A stretch of 36,663 bases of DNA. Source: a bacterium (GTDB lineage Bacteria; Elusimicrobiota; Elusimicrobia; Elusimicrobiales; UBA9959). Within the stretch, counting starts at the first letter, position 1; each line of letters opens with the position of its first letter. The notes under the pieces were generated by a model. It had not been told where the DNA came from, did no database searches, and saw only the letters and a list, made by a program, of their open reading frames with translations. A program made the position numbers and the translations under genes. Location: positions 1 through 36,663 of the forward strand of contig JAJZPF010000029.1 in assembly GCA_021811315.1 (NCBI GenBank), read 5' to 3'. Positions 13,360 through 21,459 of the stretch are shown piece by piece.

Positions 13360-14542
13360 CCTCCGAGTTCTCCAGCAGGATCTGACCGAGGGTCAGCGTG
13401 GGAGAACCCTTCAGGTACTGCGCCATGCGCTTGCGGTCATCCATCTCCTCGGCGCGCTTCACGGAAAGCACCAGGCGGAAATCGGTGGAATTTATGGCGA
13501 CGACGATGCCGGCGAGCTCCTGCCCTTCCTTGGGCGCGCCCTCGGCGCCGTAATCCTCGGCGGAGACCCAGCCCTCGGTCTGCTCGCCGATCTTGACGAC
13601 CGCGCCCTCGGGCGCCACGGAGACGACCTTGCCCTTGACGCGGGCGAAGCGGGCGAATTTGCGCTTGAGCATGTCCACGGGGTTGGGCATAAGCTGCTTC
13701 AGGCCGAAGGCCAGCTTTTCCCCGGCCTTGTCCACGGCGAGGATCTTGCACTTCACGCGCTGGCCGCGCTTGTAGGACTTCATGGCTTCCGCCTGGTTCC
13801 TCCAGGCGACGTCCTCGGGGCGCACCAGGCCCTCTATGCCCTGGAAGCGGACCAGCAGGCCCTCCTCGGTGATCTTGGAGACCACGCCGCGCACGATGCC
13901 GCCGGGGGCGACCTCGGACAGAACCTCGCCGCGGCGCGCTTTCTCGTCCTCCTCCAGCACCTGCCGGCGGGAGACGACGACCTTGCGGTCCCTCTCGTTG
14001 AAGTCCGTGATGTAAAACTTGACCTTGGCGTTGGGCGGCAGGTAGTGCTTGTGCGCGCCGCCGAGCTCGGAAAGGGAAAGAGGCATGAAGGCGCGCATCC
14101 CGGAAATGTCCACGATATAGCCGCCCTTGACTATCTCGGTGACCTTGCCCTTCACGCGCTCCTTGGCCTCGAACATTTTCTTGGTCATTTCCCAGGCCGC
14201 CTTCTCGCGGGCGCGGCGGTGGGACAGCATGGTGTAGCGGCCTTCCCCGCCCTTCTTCTCGAGCACGGCCTGCACCTCGTCGCCGGTGACGGGGGTTTTC
14301 TCGTCCTGGAAATCCGCCAGCGGGATGGCTCCCTCTTTTTTCTCGCCGATGTCCACGAGCACGAGCTCGGCGGTGACCTGCACCACCCTCACCGTGACCA
14401 CGCCGCGGGAATGGACTTTTTCGGAGACCTGGGCCTCCCCCTTCAGGAGGTCGGCCATCGAGAGCTCTTCGTCGGCTCCGGGCGCCGTTTCCTTGTTGGC
14501 GTTCTCCTGCTCTTCCGCTTGGGGGGTCTGGTTGGTTTCCAT
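13343..14542 (-). CDS. rpsA: S1-domain RNA-binding protein (ribosomal protein S1-like)
   Basis: This 399-aa protein has an acidic N-terminus and four S1 (OB-fold) domains, roughly 45-110, 128-196, 215-284 and 300-366. Typical segments are KGKVTEIVKGGYIVDISGMRAFMP and VRGVVSKITEEGLLVRFQGIEGLV. Four-domain S1 is usual in many phyla, against six in E. coli. It delivers mRNA to the 30S subunit. The start is supported by GAGGAG overlapping the plsC stop, 6 nt upstream. The plsC-rpsA pair next to cmk is a common bacterial arrangement, supporting the S1 assignment. If leaderless messages are used here, S1 is less needed for them; that is inference. Confidence 0.88.
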   Translation of the reverse strand: METNQTPQAEEQENANKETAPGADEELSMADLLKGEAQVSEKVHSRGVVTVRVVQVTAELVLVDIGEKKEGAIPLADFQDEKTPVTGDEVQAVLEKKGGEGRYTMLSHRRAREKAAWEMTKKMFEAKERVKGKVTEIVKGGYIVDISGMRAFMPLSLSELGGAHKHYLPPNAKVKFYITDFNERDRKVVVSRRQVLEEDEKARRGEVLSEVAPGGIVRGVVSKITEEGLLVRFQGIEGLVRPEDVAWRNQAEAMKSYKRGQRVKCKILAVDKAGEKLAFGLKQLMPNPVDMLKRKFARFARVKGKVVSVAPEGAVVKIGEQTEGWVSAEDYGAEGAPKEGQELAGIVVAINSTDFRLVLSVKRAEEMDDRKRMAQYLKGSPTLTLGQILLENSEDEGEL

Positions 14543-14548
14543 GGGGAG

Positions 14549-15172
14549 CTACTCCTCTTTGATCGAAAAGATATCGGACATCAATGCTTCTGAAAATCTG
14601 GCGTAGGCCGCCTTCAGGTCTCCGTCGGCCGGGGGCTCGAAGGTCCTGAGCGTACCGTACTTAATAGTTATTTTACCTAATTTTGAGAAATTATCGCTGT
14701 TGAAAATGCGCGCCGTCAGCACCGGCGCCCCGGATTTATGCGCCATGAGGGACACCCCCGGCTTGGGCGTAATCTTGCGGCCGAGGGCGCGGGTGCCTTC
14801 GGGGAAGATGATAAGGCAGCCGCCCTTTTTAAGCGCCGCAAGGCAGCCGCGCAGCGCCCCCAGGTCCCCCCCCTCCCGGGCGCGGTCTACGGGGATCGCC
14901 CCCCAGCTCTTCAGTATCGGGCCCACCGGCCAATAGGAGAACAGCTCTTTCTTGGCTATCACGTTGGGCAGGCGCACCAGCGCCAGGGAAGAGGTCAGCG
15001 CGGGAGGATCGGAGTTGGAAAGGTGGTTGCAGGCGACTATGAGCGGGCCCGAGGCCGGGACCCTCTCAAGGCCTTTCACTTCCAGGGAATTGAACAGCCT
15101 GAAAAAAACCCGGCAAAAGGCGTAGAACAGGAGCAGCGAGAGCGGTCTTTCTTTGTGTGGCTCGGTTGGCAT
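14549..15172 (-). CDS. plsC: 1-acyl-glycerol-3-phosphate acyltransferase
   Basis: This 207-aa membrane-associated enzyme transfers an acyl chain to lysophosphatidic acid to make phosphatidic acid. The catalytic motif NHLSNSD (H50 to D55, HX4D) and the phosphate-binding FPEGTR (123-128) are intact. An N-terminal hydrophobic segment (about 10-27) provides membrane association. It ends 6 nt before rpsA and lies just downstream of a MITE-like insertion that separates it from cmk. No good Shine-Dalgarno is seen before the ATG. With the insertion present it may have lost its original promoter or read-through. Confidence 0.92.
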   Translation of the reverse strand: MPTEPHKERPLSLLLFYAFCRVFFRLFNSLEVKGLERVPASGPLIVACNHLSNSDPPALTSSLALVRLPNVIAKKELFSYWPVGPILKSWGAIPVDRAREGGDLGALRGCLAALKKGGCLIIFPEGTRALGRKITPKPGVSLMAHKSGAPVLTARIFNSDNFSKLGKITIKYGTLRTFEPPADGDLKAAYARFSEALMSDIFSIKEE

Positions 15173-15222
15173 TTAAATTCGGCCGGTCCCCGCAGCTTCC
15201 GGCCCGGCGGCTTACGCGGCTC

Positions 15223-15393
15223 CTAGGAGCCTGTCCGACATAAGCAATTTCGGCTGCAATTGCCGCTTTTTGCCTGCGCCATTGCGCCGCTCAACTTACA
15301 ACCTCCGTCGAGGGTGCTCGTTTCGCAGCGCTGCGGCTCGGCCTCAAAACCGTCAATTTCGCCATGAAAGCCTTATGTCGGACACGCTCCTAG
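15223..15393. mobile_element. 171-bp MITE-like element
   Basis: The terminal inverted repeats are 22 bp with one mismatch. The left copy is 15223-15244, starting CTAGGAGCCTGTCCGACA. The right copy is 15372-15393, starting CTTATGTCGGACACGCTC. There is no internal coding capacity. Both ends carry the palindrome CTAG, which may be a target duplication. The right repeat supplies the TAG stop of cmk. Size, inverted repeats and lack of genes fit a non-autonomous transposon mobilised in trans. No second copy is in the window. Confidence 0.75.
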
Positions 15394-16073
15394 CCGGGAT
15401 GAGATACTTTATACAGCTCGACGATAGCGTCCACGACCCTGTCCCGGGGCATGGCGGTGGAATCCATATAGTGCGCGTCTTCGGCTTTCCTGAGAGGGTT
15501 ATTTACGCGGCCGGAGTCCTGCGCGTCGCGCTTGATTATAAAATCCAGGATCGTGGCGTAGTCGGCTTCGAGGCCCTGCGCCCGCAGCTGGCCCGAGCGC
15601 CGCTCGGCGCGCGCCTCGGGCGAGGCGTCGAGGTAGACTTTAAGCTCGGCGTCGGGGAAGACGTTGGTGCCGATGTCGCGCCCCTCCATCACCACGCCGC
15701 CCGAGACGCCGGCTTCGCGCTGCATGCCGAGCATGAACAGCCGCACGCCGGCCAGCCTCGCTATGCCCGAAGAAGCTTTGCTGACGCGCTCCTCGGAGAG
15801 CTCCAGGTCCAGCCTGCGTCCGTCGAGGGACACGTCGGCCTCGGGGCCGGAGCCCCTGGGGAACTCCCATTTGACCGCGCCGGCCAGCGCCACCAGCTTT
15901 TCGTCGTCCTCGAGGCTTAGGCCCGACTCGAGCGCTTTCCAGGCCAGGGCCCGGTACATTTTGCCGGTGCTTATAAAGCTGTAGCCCAGGCGGCCGGCCA
16001 CCAGCTTGCCGACGGTGGACTTGCCCACTCCCGCCGGGCCGTCTATGGCTATAATGATCCCGTTCGGGCGCAT
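15390..16073 (-). CDS. cmk: Cytidylate kinase
   Basis: This 227-aa enzyme phosphorylates CMP and dCMP using ATP. The P-loop GPAGVGKST (12-20) and the EGRDIGTNVFP segment typical of bacterial Cmk are present. I place the start at 16073 (MRPNGIIIAIDGP) because the upstream extension lies inside the deoxynucleoside-kinase gene. The ATG there overlaps that gene's TAA by one base (TAATG), which favours translational coupling. The C-terminus ends HPG with a stop codon inside the inverted repeat of the MITE-like element. The last residues may therefore differ from the ancestral protein. Confidence 0.93.
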   Translation of the reverse strand: MRPNGIIIAIDGPAGVGKSTVGKLVAGRLGYSFISTGKMYRALAWKALESGLSLEDDEKLVALAGAVKWEFPRGSGPEADVSLDGRRLDLELSEERVSKASSGIARLAGVRLFMLGMQREAGVSGGVVMEGRDIGTNVFPDAELKVYLDASPEARAERRSGQLRAQGLEADYATILDFIIKRDAQDSGRVNNPLRKAEDAHYMDSTAMPRDRVVDAIVELYKVSHPG

Positions 16074-16789
16074 TAACCGACGGCCACCTTGTTCGGCAGG
16101 TTGGCCTTGTTGTCCATGCCCATCTTGCGCAGCGGCCGCACCCACTTGGTGAAAGCGGAGGGCTTCAGGGAATATTCGTGCACCAGGCGCGCCACTTCGC
16201 TGATCGGCTGGTAGCTCTCCCAGTTCAGGCGGAGGATGCGCACGCCGGCGTCCTCCATCTCCTCGATAAACTCGTAATAATTCTCCTGCAGGCTCTTGAG
16301 GTACGAGGGGTCGATGCTCTTTTCCATGTTCCGGCCGCGGGATTTTATGCGGGCTATGGAGGTCTCGACGCTGCAGTCGAGGAAGATCATCAGCTGCGGG
16401 AACACCATCTCGCGCAGGACCATGTTGTCGAACAGGTCGAGGTAAGTGTTATAGTCCATGTCGGAAATTATCTTGTCCGGGTGGCGGTTCAGCATGCGCG
16501 CGAAGATGGTGTCCTCCCAGATGGTCCGGTCCTGGACCACGCCGCGGATCTTGCCGAGGCTGATGCGCGACACGAATTCGCGGTGCTGGCGGAAGCGGTG
16601 GTTGAGCAGCCAGATCTGCATGATGGTGCCGAACTGCTTCATGTCGCCGTAAAAGCTCTCGAGGTAAGGGTTCCCGCCGACCTCCTCGAGCACCGGCTCG
16701 AAGTTAAGCGCCTTGGCCAGCTCCATGGTGAGCGTGGACTTGCCCACGCCGATGATCCCCGCGATGCCGATATAGCCTTCAGCGAACAT
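16073..16789 (-). CDS. Deoxynucleoside kinase (dGK/dAK family)
   Basis: This 238-aa cytoplasmic kinase phosphorylates deoxynucleosides for salvage. The P-loop GIIGVGKST (11-19) and the DRT motif (86-88, within VVQDRTIWEDTIFARML) are present, along with an Arg-rich lid around SRGRNMEKS. Length and motifs match bacterial deoxyadenosine/deoxyguanosine kinases; the substrate cannot be settled. It sits between pilT (30 nt upstream) and cmk (one-base overlap), so two nucleotide kinases are translationally coupled. The C-terminal 30 residues are basic and longer than usual. Confidence 0.9.
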   Translation of the reverse strand: MFAEGYIGIAGIIGVGKSTLTMELAKALNFEPVLEEVGGNPYLESFYGDMKQFGTIMQIWLLNHRFRQHREFVSRISLGKIRGVVQDRTIWEDTIFARMLNRHPDKIISDMDYNTYLDLFDNMVLREMVFPQLMIFLDCSVETSIARIKSRGRNMEKSIDPSYLKSLQENYYEFIEEMEDAGVRILRLNWESYQPISEVARLVHEYSLKPSAFTKWVRPLRKMGMDNKANLPNKVAVG

Positions 16790-16819
16790 AGGTACCTTCC
16801 TTATGGCGGAAAAATAAAA

Positions 16820-17908
16820 TCAGTGCTTCCCGTCTATCTCCTGCTCTATTCCCTTTATGGCAAGCAGCACGTCGTCGGGATTGGAGGCCGCCTGCAGGAT
16901 ATCCTCGAGCTTGGCCATCCCGTCCTTGTGCATCTTCACCAGCGACTGGTTGAAGGTCTGCATCCCGTAAAAGCCGCCCTTGGCGATGGCGCCCGTTATG
17001 GCGTCGATGGTGTTCTCGGCGATCATCTTCTTGATGTGGGGCGTGTTGACCATGATCTCCACCGCCGGCAGCCGGCCGCCCTTGGTGCAGGTCAGCAGGC
17101 GCTGGGAAATTATGCCGCGCAGGCTTTCCGAAAGCTGCATGCGCACCTGCGCCTGCTGGTGCGGCGGGAACAGGTCTATGACGCGGGAGACGGTCTGCAC
17201 GGCGTTCATCGTGTGCAGGGTGCCGAACACCAAATGGCCGGTCTCGGCGGCGGTGATGGCCGCCTGCGTGGTCTCCAGGTCGCGCATCTCGCCCACCAGG
17301 ATGATGTCCGGGTCCTGCCGCATCGCGGCGCGCAGCGCGTCCACGAAAGAAGTGGTGTCGGAGCCCAGCTCGCGCTGGCTGATGATGCACTTCTTCTCGG
17401 TGAAAGAAAATTCTATCGGGTCCTCGACGGTGATGATGTGCGCGTCCCAGGTGGCGTTAAGGTACTCGATCATGGCGGCCAGCGTGGAGGTCTTGCCCGA
17501 GCCGGTGATCCCGGTCACGAGGATGAGGCCGCGCTCGTTGGTCAGGATCTTCTTGATGGAATCGATCGGCAGGCGCAGCTCTTCGAAAGTCGGGATCTTC
17601 AGCGGGATGTGCCGTATCGCCACGCCCATCTTGCCCTTATGGGTGAAAACGTTGAACCGGAAGCGGCCCAGCTCGCCGCCCTCGTGGGAGAAGTCGACTT
17701 CGTGCTTCTCCTCGAAGATCTTTTTCAGGCGCGGGGTGAACAGGGGGAAGACGAGGTCCTCCACTTCCTTCTCGGTCATGTTGGAGGAATTTATCGGGGT
17801 GATGTGCCCGTTGATCCGCAGGAAGACCTGCGAGTCGCCCCTTATGTGGGTGTCGGAGGCCTTGTTCTGCACCATCACTTTCAGAAGAAGGTTCAAATTT
17901 ATAGCCAT
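16820..17908 (-). CDS. pilT: Type IV pilus retraction ATPase
   Basis: This 362-aa hexameric ATPase depolymerises type IV pili for twitching. Walker A GITGSGKTS (133-141), Walker B DIILVGEMRD (201-210) and His box HLVFGTLHT (225-233) are all intact. So is the N-terminal PAS-like domain with SDTHIRGDSQVFLRING. GGGGAAA precedes the ATG. It follows ftsZ by 38 nt in the same direction, so it is probably part of the ftsQ-ftsA-ftsZ transcript. A pilin gene lies nearby at 23688. PilT paralogues such as PilU remain possible. Confidence 0.92.
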   Translation of the reverse strand: MAINLNLLLKVMVQNKASDTHIRGDSQVFLRINGHITPINSSNMTEKEVEDLVFPLFTPRLKKIFEEKHEVDFSHEGGELGRFRFNVFTHKGKMGVAIRHIPLKIPTFEELRLPIDSIKKILTNERGLILVTGITGSGKTSTLAAMIEYLNATWDAHIITVEDPIEFSFTEKKCIISQRELGSDTTSFVDALRAAMRQDPDIILVGEMRDLETTQAAITAAETGHLVFGTLHTMNAVQTVSRVIDLFPPHQQAQVRMQLSESLRGIISQRLLTCTKGGRLPAVEIMVNTPHIKKMIAENTIDAITGAIAKGGFYGMQTFNQSLVKMHKDGMAKLEDILQAASNPDDVLLAIKGIEQEIDGKH

Positions 17909-17946
17909 TAAATATTTCCCCTATTCCGCCGCCGCGCGCCGCGCCG

Positions 17947-19095
17947 CTATTTGAGCCTCCGCGCGCCGGTGGGCCGCCGCAGGTAGGCAGGTTTATCCAG
18001 GTCTTCCGCCCCGGGCAGCGGCGGAGGAGCGAGGTGGACGGTATCGTCGTCGCCGTGCCGCGACCGCCCGCGGTCGAGGCCGCGGCGGCGCCCGAACTCG
18101 CCCGCGGTAAGGCCGGTCCGCTTGGCGGCGAAGCCGGTGGCTATCACGGTTATTTTCAGCTCGTCCCCGAGGGTGTCGTCGAAAGCCTGCCCGTACTTTA
18201 TGAAAACGTCGGGGTTGGCGTGCATGCAGATGTATTCCATCGCGTCGTGGATCTCCACCATCAGGATGGAGCGGGAAGCGGTGAAGTTGACCAGGATGCC
18301 CTTGGCGCCGTCGATCACGGCGCTCTCCAGCATGGGCGAGTGGATAGCTTCCTTGGCCGCGTCGATGTGGCGCTCCGGGCCGGAGGCGCGGCCTATGCCT
18401 ATCAGGGCCTCGCCCGACTTGGTCATGATCCGGCGCACGTCCTGGAAGTCCACGTTGACGGAACCGGCGCAGGTGATCACGTCGGAGATGCCCTGGATGG
18501 CCTGGCGCAGCACGTCGTCGGCCTTGCGGTAGGCCTCCTCGCTGGTGGTGTTGCGGCCTACTTCGGAAAGGATGCGGTCGTTGGGGATGACCAGCAGGCA
18601 GTCGGCGTGCGTGCGCAGCTCGTGAATGCCGGCCTGGGCCTGCTCGGAGCGGGCTTTGCCCTCGAAACCGAAAGGCCTGGTCACTACGCCTATAAGGAGC
18701 GCGTTGGGATTGGTTTCCTTGGCCATGCGGGCGACGACAGGCGCGGCCCCGGTCCCGGTGCCCCCGCCCATCCCGGCGGTCACGAAAAGCAGGTCGGCGT
18801 CGGCCACGGCTTCCTTGATCAGGTCGGCGGACTCGAGGGCGGCCGCGGCTCCCTTCGCCGGGTCGCCGCCCACTCCCAGCCCCTTGGTGAGCGTTTCCCC
18901 GATCTGGATGCGGTTCGGGGCCTTGCTGCGGCGCAGGTCCTGGGCGTCGGTATTGACCGCCACGAAATCGACGAGGCGTATCTCGGCCTCGACCATGCGG
19001 TTCACGGCGTTGCCGCCGCCGCCGCCCACGCCGATGACCTTTATCACGGCCTCGCGGTCGTTCAGGTCGTTGTACCTTATCCTGTTTTCAGACAT
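17947..19095 (-). CDS. ftsZ: Cell division GTPase FtsZ
   Basis: This 382-aa tubulin homologue polymerises into the Z ring. It has IGVGGGGGNAVNRM (21-34) and the tubulin signature GGGTGTG (110-116). A T7-loop region precedes a variable linker rich in Arg/Asp. The conserved C-terminal peptide DKPAYLRRP binds FtsA. The start is MSENRIRYND at 19095. Its ATG overlaps the ftsA stop by one base (TAATG). The longer frame to 19248 is out-of-frame ftsA sequence. The C-terminal GARRLK tail is short and basic. Confidence 0.96.
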   Translation of the reverse strand: MSENRIRYNDLNDREAVIKVIGVGGGGGNAVNRMVEAEIRLVDFVAVNTDAQDLRRSKAPNRIQIGETLTKGLGVGGDPAKGAAAALESADLIKEAVADADLLFVTAGMGGGTGTGAAPVVARMAKETNPNALLIGVVTRPFGFEGKARSEQAQAGIHELRTHADCLLVIPNDRILSEVGRNTTSEEAYRKADDVLRQAIQGISDVITCAGSVNVDFQDVRRIMTKSGEALIGIGRASGPERHIDAAKEAIHSPMLESAVIDGAKGILVNFTASRSILMVEIHDAMEYICMHANPDVFIKYGQAFDDTLGDELKITVIATGFAAKRTGLTAGEFGRRRGLDRGRSRHGDDDTVHLAPPPLPGAEDLDKPAYLRRPTGARRLK

Positions 19096-20327
19096 TAAAA
19101 GAGGTCCTTGAACCAGCGCCAGAGCTTCTTCTCGACCGAACCGCTCCGCGCCGGGCCGGGCACGTCGGTATTCCAGGTCTTCAGGTGCGGGTAGCACACC
19201 AGCGCCACGGCCCCGACGTAGGCCTGCGTCATGTATTCCTCGGGGCACTGCAGTATTTCCTGCGCCGGGAGGCCCAGCCTCGACTGGCTCAGGTCAAGCA
19301 TGACCTCCGCCGCCTCGGGCATGCCGCGCAGGAGGGCGGCGCCGCCGGTAAGGATGGCCCCGCCGGGCAGGTCGGCGTAGTTGGAGGACTGCACCGCCTG
19401 GTTTATCTTGTCGAAAATTTCCTCGGCGCGCGGCTGGATGAATTCAAGCAGTTCGCGCGGCTTCACTTCTTTCTTGGTGCGGCCGTCCAGCTTGGTGATG
19501 GTTATCGGCTTGTCGTCCTCGAGGATCTTGGAGATCACCGCGCCGTGCTTTTCCTTTATCTCCTGCGCGGCGGCGATGGTAGTGCCCAGGCCGTAGGCTA
19601 TGTCGCGGGTAATGCTGTCGCCGCCCATGCTGATCTCTTTGGAAAAATGTATGCCGCCCTCGGAATAGATGCCTATCGAGGTGGTCTGCCCGCCGGCGTC
19701 GATCAGGATGCAGCCCAGTTCTTTTTCCTCTTCGGAGACTATGAGCTCGCCGACGGCGAGCAGGGTGTAAATAGGCGCGACCACCCTGAAGCCGCCCTTC
19801 GAGACGGACTTGACCAGGTTGTTTATGGCGGGGCTGGAAGCGGTTATGATGTGGACGCCGACCTCGAGCAGCGCGCCCTCCATGCCGATGGGGTTCGGGA
19901 CGCCGCGCTGGCGGTCCAGGGAAAAGCCCTGGGGGATCACGTGCATGATCTCGCGGTCCGGGGACAGCTGGAAAGTCTTGGCGTTCTCGATCACGTTGGC
20001 GACGTCCTCGCCGGTGATCTCCTTGTCGGTGCGGGCGATATTGTAGCCGCCCTTGCTGTCGAAAGCCTGGATATGCGCGCCGCGCACGCCGAGGTAGACC
20101 TCGCCGACGACCTCGTTGGCCTTGCTCTCGGCCGCGTCCATCACGTGCTCGATGGCCCGGGCGGTCTCCTCGATGTTCACCACCACCCCGCCCTTGAGGC
20201 CCTTGCAGGGGACGGACGCGCCGGCCAGCACCCGTATTTTATTATGCTCGTCGTCGCGCTCGGCTATCACGCAGGTCACCCGGCTCGAGCCCATGTCAAG
20301 CCCGGCTATTATTTCAGATTTTGCCAT
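19095..20327 (-). CDS. ftsA: Cell division actin-like protein FtsA
   Basis: This 410-aa protein anchors FtsZ filaments to the membrane. Actin-fold nucleotide motifs are present: IIAGLDMGSSRVTCVI (6-21), LIDAGGQTTSIGIY in the middle, and GGAILTGGAALLRGM. The C-terminus has the amphipathic membrane-targeting helix KKLWRWFKDLF. I choose the second ATG (20327, MAKSEIIAGLD) over the first (20339) because GGAG lies 7 nt before the second and overlaps the first. It is translationally coupled to ftsZ and follows ftsQ by 33 nt. Confidence 0.95.
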   Translation of the reverse strand: MAKSEIIAGLDMGSSRVTCVIAERDDEHNKIRVLAGASVPCKGLKGGVVVNIEETARAIEHVMDAAESKANEVVGEVYLGVRGAHIQAFDSKGGYNIARTDKEITGEDVANVIENAKTFQLSPDREIMHVIPQGFSLDRQRGVPNPIGMEGALLEVGVHIITASSPAINNLVKSVSKGGFRVVAPIYTLLAVGELIVSEEEKELGCILIDAGGQTTSIGIYSEGGIHFSKEISMGGDSITRDIAYGLGTTIAAAQEIKEKHGAVISKILEDDKPITITKLDGRTKKEVKPRELLEFIQPRAEEIFDKINQAVQSSNYADLPGGAILTGGAALLRGMPEAAEVMLDLSQSRLGLPAQEILQCPEEYMTQAYVGAVALVCYPHLKTWNTDVPGPARSGSVEKKLWRWFKDLF

Positions 20328-20360
20328 ATGATGCTCCAAAAGCCGATATAAAACGTTTCT

Positions 20361-21197
20361 TTAAAAGGCGCCGGCGCGGGCCGGCTTTTTAGGCGTAACT
20401 GTCTGTTTTACTGCGGAAACGAAAATTTTTCCTTCGCTGAAGGACCGCAGGTCCGCGCGCAGCGGGCCGGCCGTCTTCCGGGAGGCGTCTCGCATGACTT
20501 CATTCAATCTTAATACTTTTAGCCGTGTGAATTCAAATTTCCCCCAGAGCACGGTCGTCCCGTCTTCCAGCTTGAGGCGGCAATCCCAGGAACTCCCGTC
20601 GCAGTAAAGCGCCAGCGGCGCGGAATAGAAAAGGCCGGCGAGAGGTTTAAGGCCGGAAAGGAAGGCCGCGAACCCGGGGGCTTCGCGGGGCGCGCCCGCG
20701 AGTTCCACGGCGAAGGGGCCGGCGGCGAACCCTGAAAGGTTTTCGGGCATCAGCCTTCCGGTCGTCCCGAGATAGACGGTCGCCCCGTCGGCGAGCACCG
20801 CGGAAACCACTTCTTCGGGCACGGCGGTCAGCCCGGCCTTGCCGGTCAGGAAATTCCGGGAAACTTTTACCGAAGCCAGGCCGGGATGGCGGCTTTTCAC
20901 TTCGCGCTCCAGCTCCGCGCAGCGCCCGGAGCTGAGCCGGGACTTTACCGCTCTGTCGGCGAGCTCTTTCAGCGAAGCGGCCACCTCCGGCGAGGGGCAG
21001 TTTATCTCAAAAGAGCCGGGCCTAAAGGAAAAAACCCTGCTTTCGAGGAACTGGCGGGAAGCTTTTATGCCGGCCCCGAAGACCCAGGACGCGAACAGCA
21101 CGCCCAGCGCCACGCCGGCAGCGGCTCCTCCGCGCCTGAGCAGCTGGTTGCGGACCTTGGCCCGCACCGTCACCCTGTATTTTTTCTTTGCCGCCAT
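20361..21197 (-). CDS. ftsQ: Cell division protein FtsQ/DivIB
   Basis: The protein is 278 aa from ATG 21197 (MAAKKKYRVTV). A basic cytoplasmic tail is followed by one transmembrane helix (about 26-48) and a periplasmic region. The first part of that region fits a POTRA domain, with HPGLASVKVSRNFLTGKAGLTAVP. The tail is divergent. The assignment rests on topology plus position immediately before ftsA-ftsZ. An in-frame ATG 12 codons upstream (21233) would lie upstream of the -10 element. The promoter therefore favours the shorter start, with an mRNA leader of about one nucleotide. Confidence 0.82.
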   Translation of the reverse strand: MAAKKKYRVTVRAKVRNQLLRRGGAAAGVALGVLFASWVFGAGIKASRQFLESRVFSFRPGSFEINCPSPEVAASLKELADRAVKSRLSSGRCAELEREVKSRHPGLASVKVSRNFLTGKAGLTAVPEEVVSAVLADGATVYLGTTGRLMPENLSGFAAGPFAVELAGAPREAPGFAAFLSGLKPLAGLFYSAPLALYCDGSSWDCRLKLEDGTTVLWGKFEFTRLKVLRLNEVMRDASRKTAGPLRADLRSFSEGKIFVSAVKQTVTPKKPARAGAF

Positions 21198-21204
21198 GCG
21201 GTAT

Positions 21205-21233
21205 ATTATAGCCCTAATTTCGCGCGTTGGCAA
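21205..21233 (-). promoter_or_regulatory. Near-consensus promoter giving a leaderless ftsQ mRNA
   Basis: On the minus strand, TTGCCA (21228-21233), a 17-bp spacer and TATAAT (21205-21210) lie 7 nt before the ATG at 21197. The expected start is at or one base before the ATG. There is no Shine-Dalgarno. Confidence 0.75.
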
Positions 21234-21327
21234 AACTGCGCCCGCCGCGCGCCGGCGGCTATGCCGTTCCGGCGGCCCGGATCGCGCGGAGGGCGGCGGA
21301 AAACGCGGCCGCGGAACTGCGCTGATT

Positions 21328-21355
21328 TTGCTCGCCGGCGAAAAATATGTATAAT
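21328..21355 (+). promoter_or_regulatory. Promoter of tRNA-Lys and the histidine kinase
   Basis: TTGCTC (21328-21333), a 16-bp spacer and TATAAT (21350-21355) lie 25 nt before the tRNA. Confidence 0.6.
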
Positions 21356-21380
21356 TGGAACTCGGTCACTGGAAAGATAA

Positions 21381-21452
21381 GCGCCCGTAGCTCAGGGGTA
21401 GAGCATTCGCCTTTTAAGCGAGTGGCCGCGCGTTCGAATCGCGCCGGGCGCA
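21381..21452 (+). tRNA. tRNA-Lys (anticodon TTT)
   Basis: Acceptor GCGCCCG pairs with CGGGCGC. The D arm is GCTC/GAGC, the T arm GCGCG-TTCGAAT-CGCGC, and the anticodon loop CTTTTAA gives TTT. The 3' CCA is not encoded. The next gene's ATG is only 8 nt after the discriminator base, so tRNA 3' processing would also define the 5' end of the kinase mRNA. Confidence 0.95.
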
Positions 21453-21459
21453 TTTTTTC

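Noticed and set aside
16178-17911. 577-codon plus-strand open frame
   Set aside because: It is antisense to the deoxynucleoside kinase and pilT, whose motifs are all intact on the minus strand.
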